The notes under the pieces are model-generated. The model was not told where the DNA came from. It was given only the letters and a program-made list of their open reading frames with translations, and ran no database searches. Position numbers and translations under genes: made by a program. A DNA stretch of 6,866 nt, taken from NCBI GenBank assembly GCA_964228975.1, contig CAXRCC010000050.1, positions 1 through 6,866 of the forward strand. Direction: 5' to 3'. The number at the start of each line of letters is the position of its first letter. Positions within the stretch are counted from its first letter, which is position 1. Of the stretch, positions 6,614 through 6,866 are shown one piece after another. The DNA is from Paraneptunicella sp964228975. GTDB lineage: Bacteria; Pseudomonadota; Gammaproteobacteria; Enterobacterales; Alteromonadaceae.

Positions 6614-6659
6614 GCAGCGGACTCCATCGCACCTAGGCTAGCACTGGCAATTCCTTGCC
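6608..6659. terminator. Inverted repeats in the cyclase/tilS convergent gap, possible terminator region
   Basis: Two stem candidates occur. GCCTAGG (6608-6614) pairs with CCTAGGC (6632-6638) around a 17-nt loop and overlaps the cyclase stop codon. GGCAA (6646-6650) pairs with TTGCC (6655-6659) around a 4-nt loop. Neither is followed by a T-run on either strand, so neither is a textbook intrinsic terminator, although the location between two convergent genes is suitable. Confidence 0.25.
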
Positions 6660-6661
6660 GC

Positions 6662-6866
6662 CTAATCTGAAAAATCGGCACTGACTATGCCGCCCACCAT
6701 GACAATGCGATCATCCACAAAAAGCAATGCAATGCGCTCCCTCTCCCAAGGTGGAATATTCCAAAGTTTAAACCATTGCTTGATTGGCTTTGAAAGATGA
6801 GAGCCAGCGGGCTTAAATCGCGCACCGTACCCTGAGAATCTCACAGAAATGGCGGCACTGGCCTTA
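6662..6866 (-). CDS. tilS: tRNA(Ile)-lysidine synthase TilS, C-terminal end (cut by window edge)
   Basis: The last 67 codons and the TAG stop are present; the frame is open to the right edge. The visible part contains VRFSGYGARFKPAG, then SKPIKQWFKLWNIPPWERERIALLF, then DDRIVMVGGIVSADF. This is the pattern of the TilS C-terminal domain (RF...G.R..PAG..., LK.WF....VPPWER...PLL), which helps recognise tRNA-Ile2. TilS adds lysine to C34 of that tRNA using ATP, changing its decoding from AUG to AUA, and is essential in most bacteria. The ATP-binding PP-loop (SGGxDS) would be in the N-terminal part outside the window. A GTG in this frame at the complement of 6842-6844 is an internal valine codon, not a start. 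It is convergent with the cyclase, with a 48-bp gap. Confidence 0.9.
   Translation of the reverse strand, partial: KASAAISVRFSGYGARFKPAGSHLSKPIKQWFKLWNIPPWERERIALLFVDDRIVMVGGIVSADFSD

Noticed and set aside
6662..6844. 60-residue stand-alone small protein on the minus strand
   Set aside because: The frame stays open to the window edge and matches the TilS C-terminal domain, so the apparent start is an internal valine codon.
1..6866. Flanking tRNA-modification genes (trmN6 and tilS) seen as a functional cluster
   Set aside because: They are separated by four unrelated genes in mixed orientations, and nothing in the sequence links their expression.

Overview
The window looks like chromosome from a marine-type gammaproteobacterium, probably Alteromonadales or a near relative. 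This is an inference from protein style: a TrmN6 N-terminus close to the enterobacterial form, an exported dipeptidyl peptidase IV, a CPA2 antiporter and a characteristic TilS C-terminus. It holds four complete protein genes and the ends of two more. I see no mobile element, CRISPR array, rRNA or tRNA, and no defence system. The content is ordinary core and near-core metabolism, with one notable regulatory element.

Layout. (i) 1-176, minus strand: start of trmN6, a tRNA adenine-37 N6-methyltransferase, running off the left edge. (ii) 177-381: divergent spacer with a weak sigma70-like promoter. (iii) 382-3610, plus strand: a two-gene operon of an exported S9B dipeptidyl peptidase IV followed, after 13 bp, by a fold-type II PLP serine/threonine dehydratase or serine racemase-like enzyme. 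(iv) 3649-5613, minus strand: a Kef-type CPA2 cation:proton antiporter with RCK-N and RCK-C domains, convergent with the dehydratase. (v) 5614-5722: divergent spacer carrying a near-perfect sigma54 (RpoN) -24/-12 promoter. (vi) 5723-6613, plus strand: a diguanylate cyclase with an intact GGDEF active site and RxxD inhibitory site. (vii) 6662-6866, minus strand: C-terminal end of tilS (tRNA-Ile lysidine synthase), running off the right edge.

How the genes may work together. The peptidase/dehydratase pair suggests use of external peptides: dipeptides are cut from Xaa-Pro/Ala ends outside the cytoplasm and hydroxy amino acids are then deaminated inside. The cyclase appears to be switched on by RpoN and an unknown enhancer-binding activator, which would link c-di-GMP production to a motility, nitrogen or surface programme. 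The same promoter lies only 33 bp from the antiporter start codon, so the two divergent genes may affect each other. The most useful findings are the sigma54 promoter, the cyclase start it implies (TTG at 5723 rather than 5636), and a 20-nt in-frame direct repeat inside the cyclase gene.
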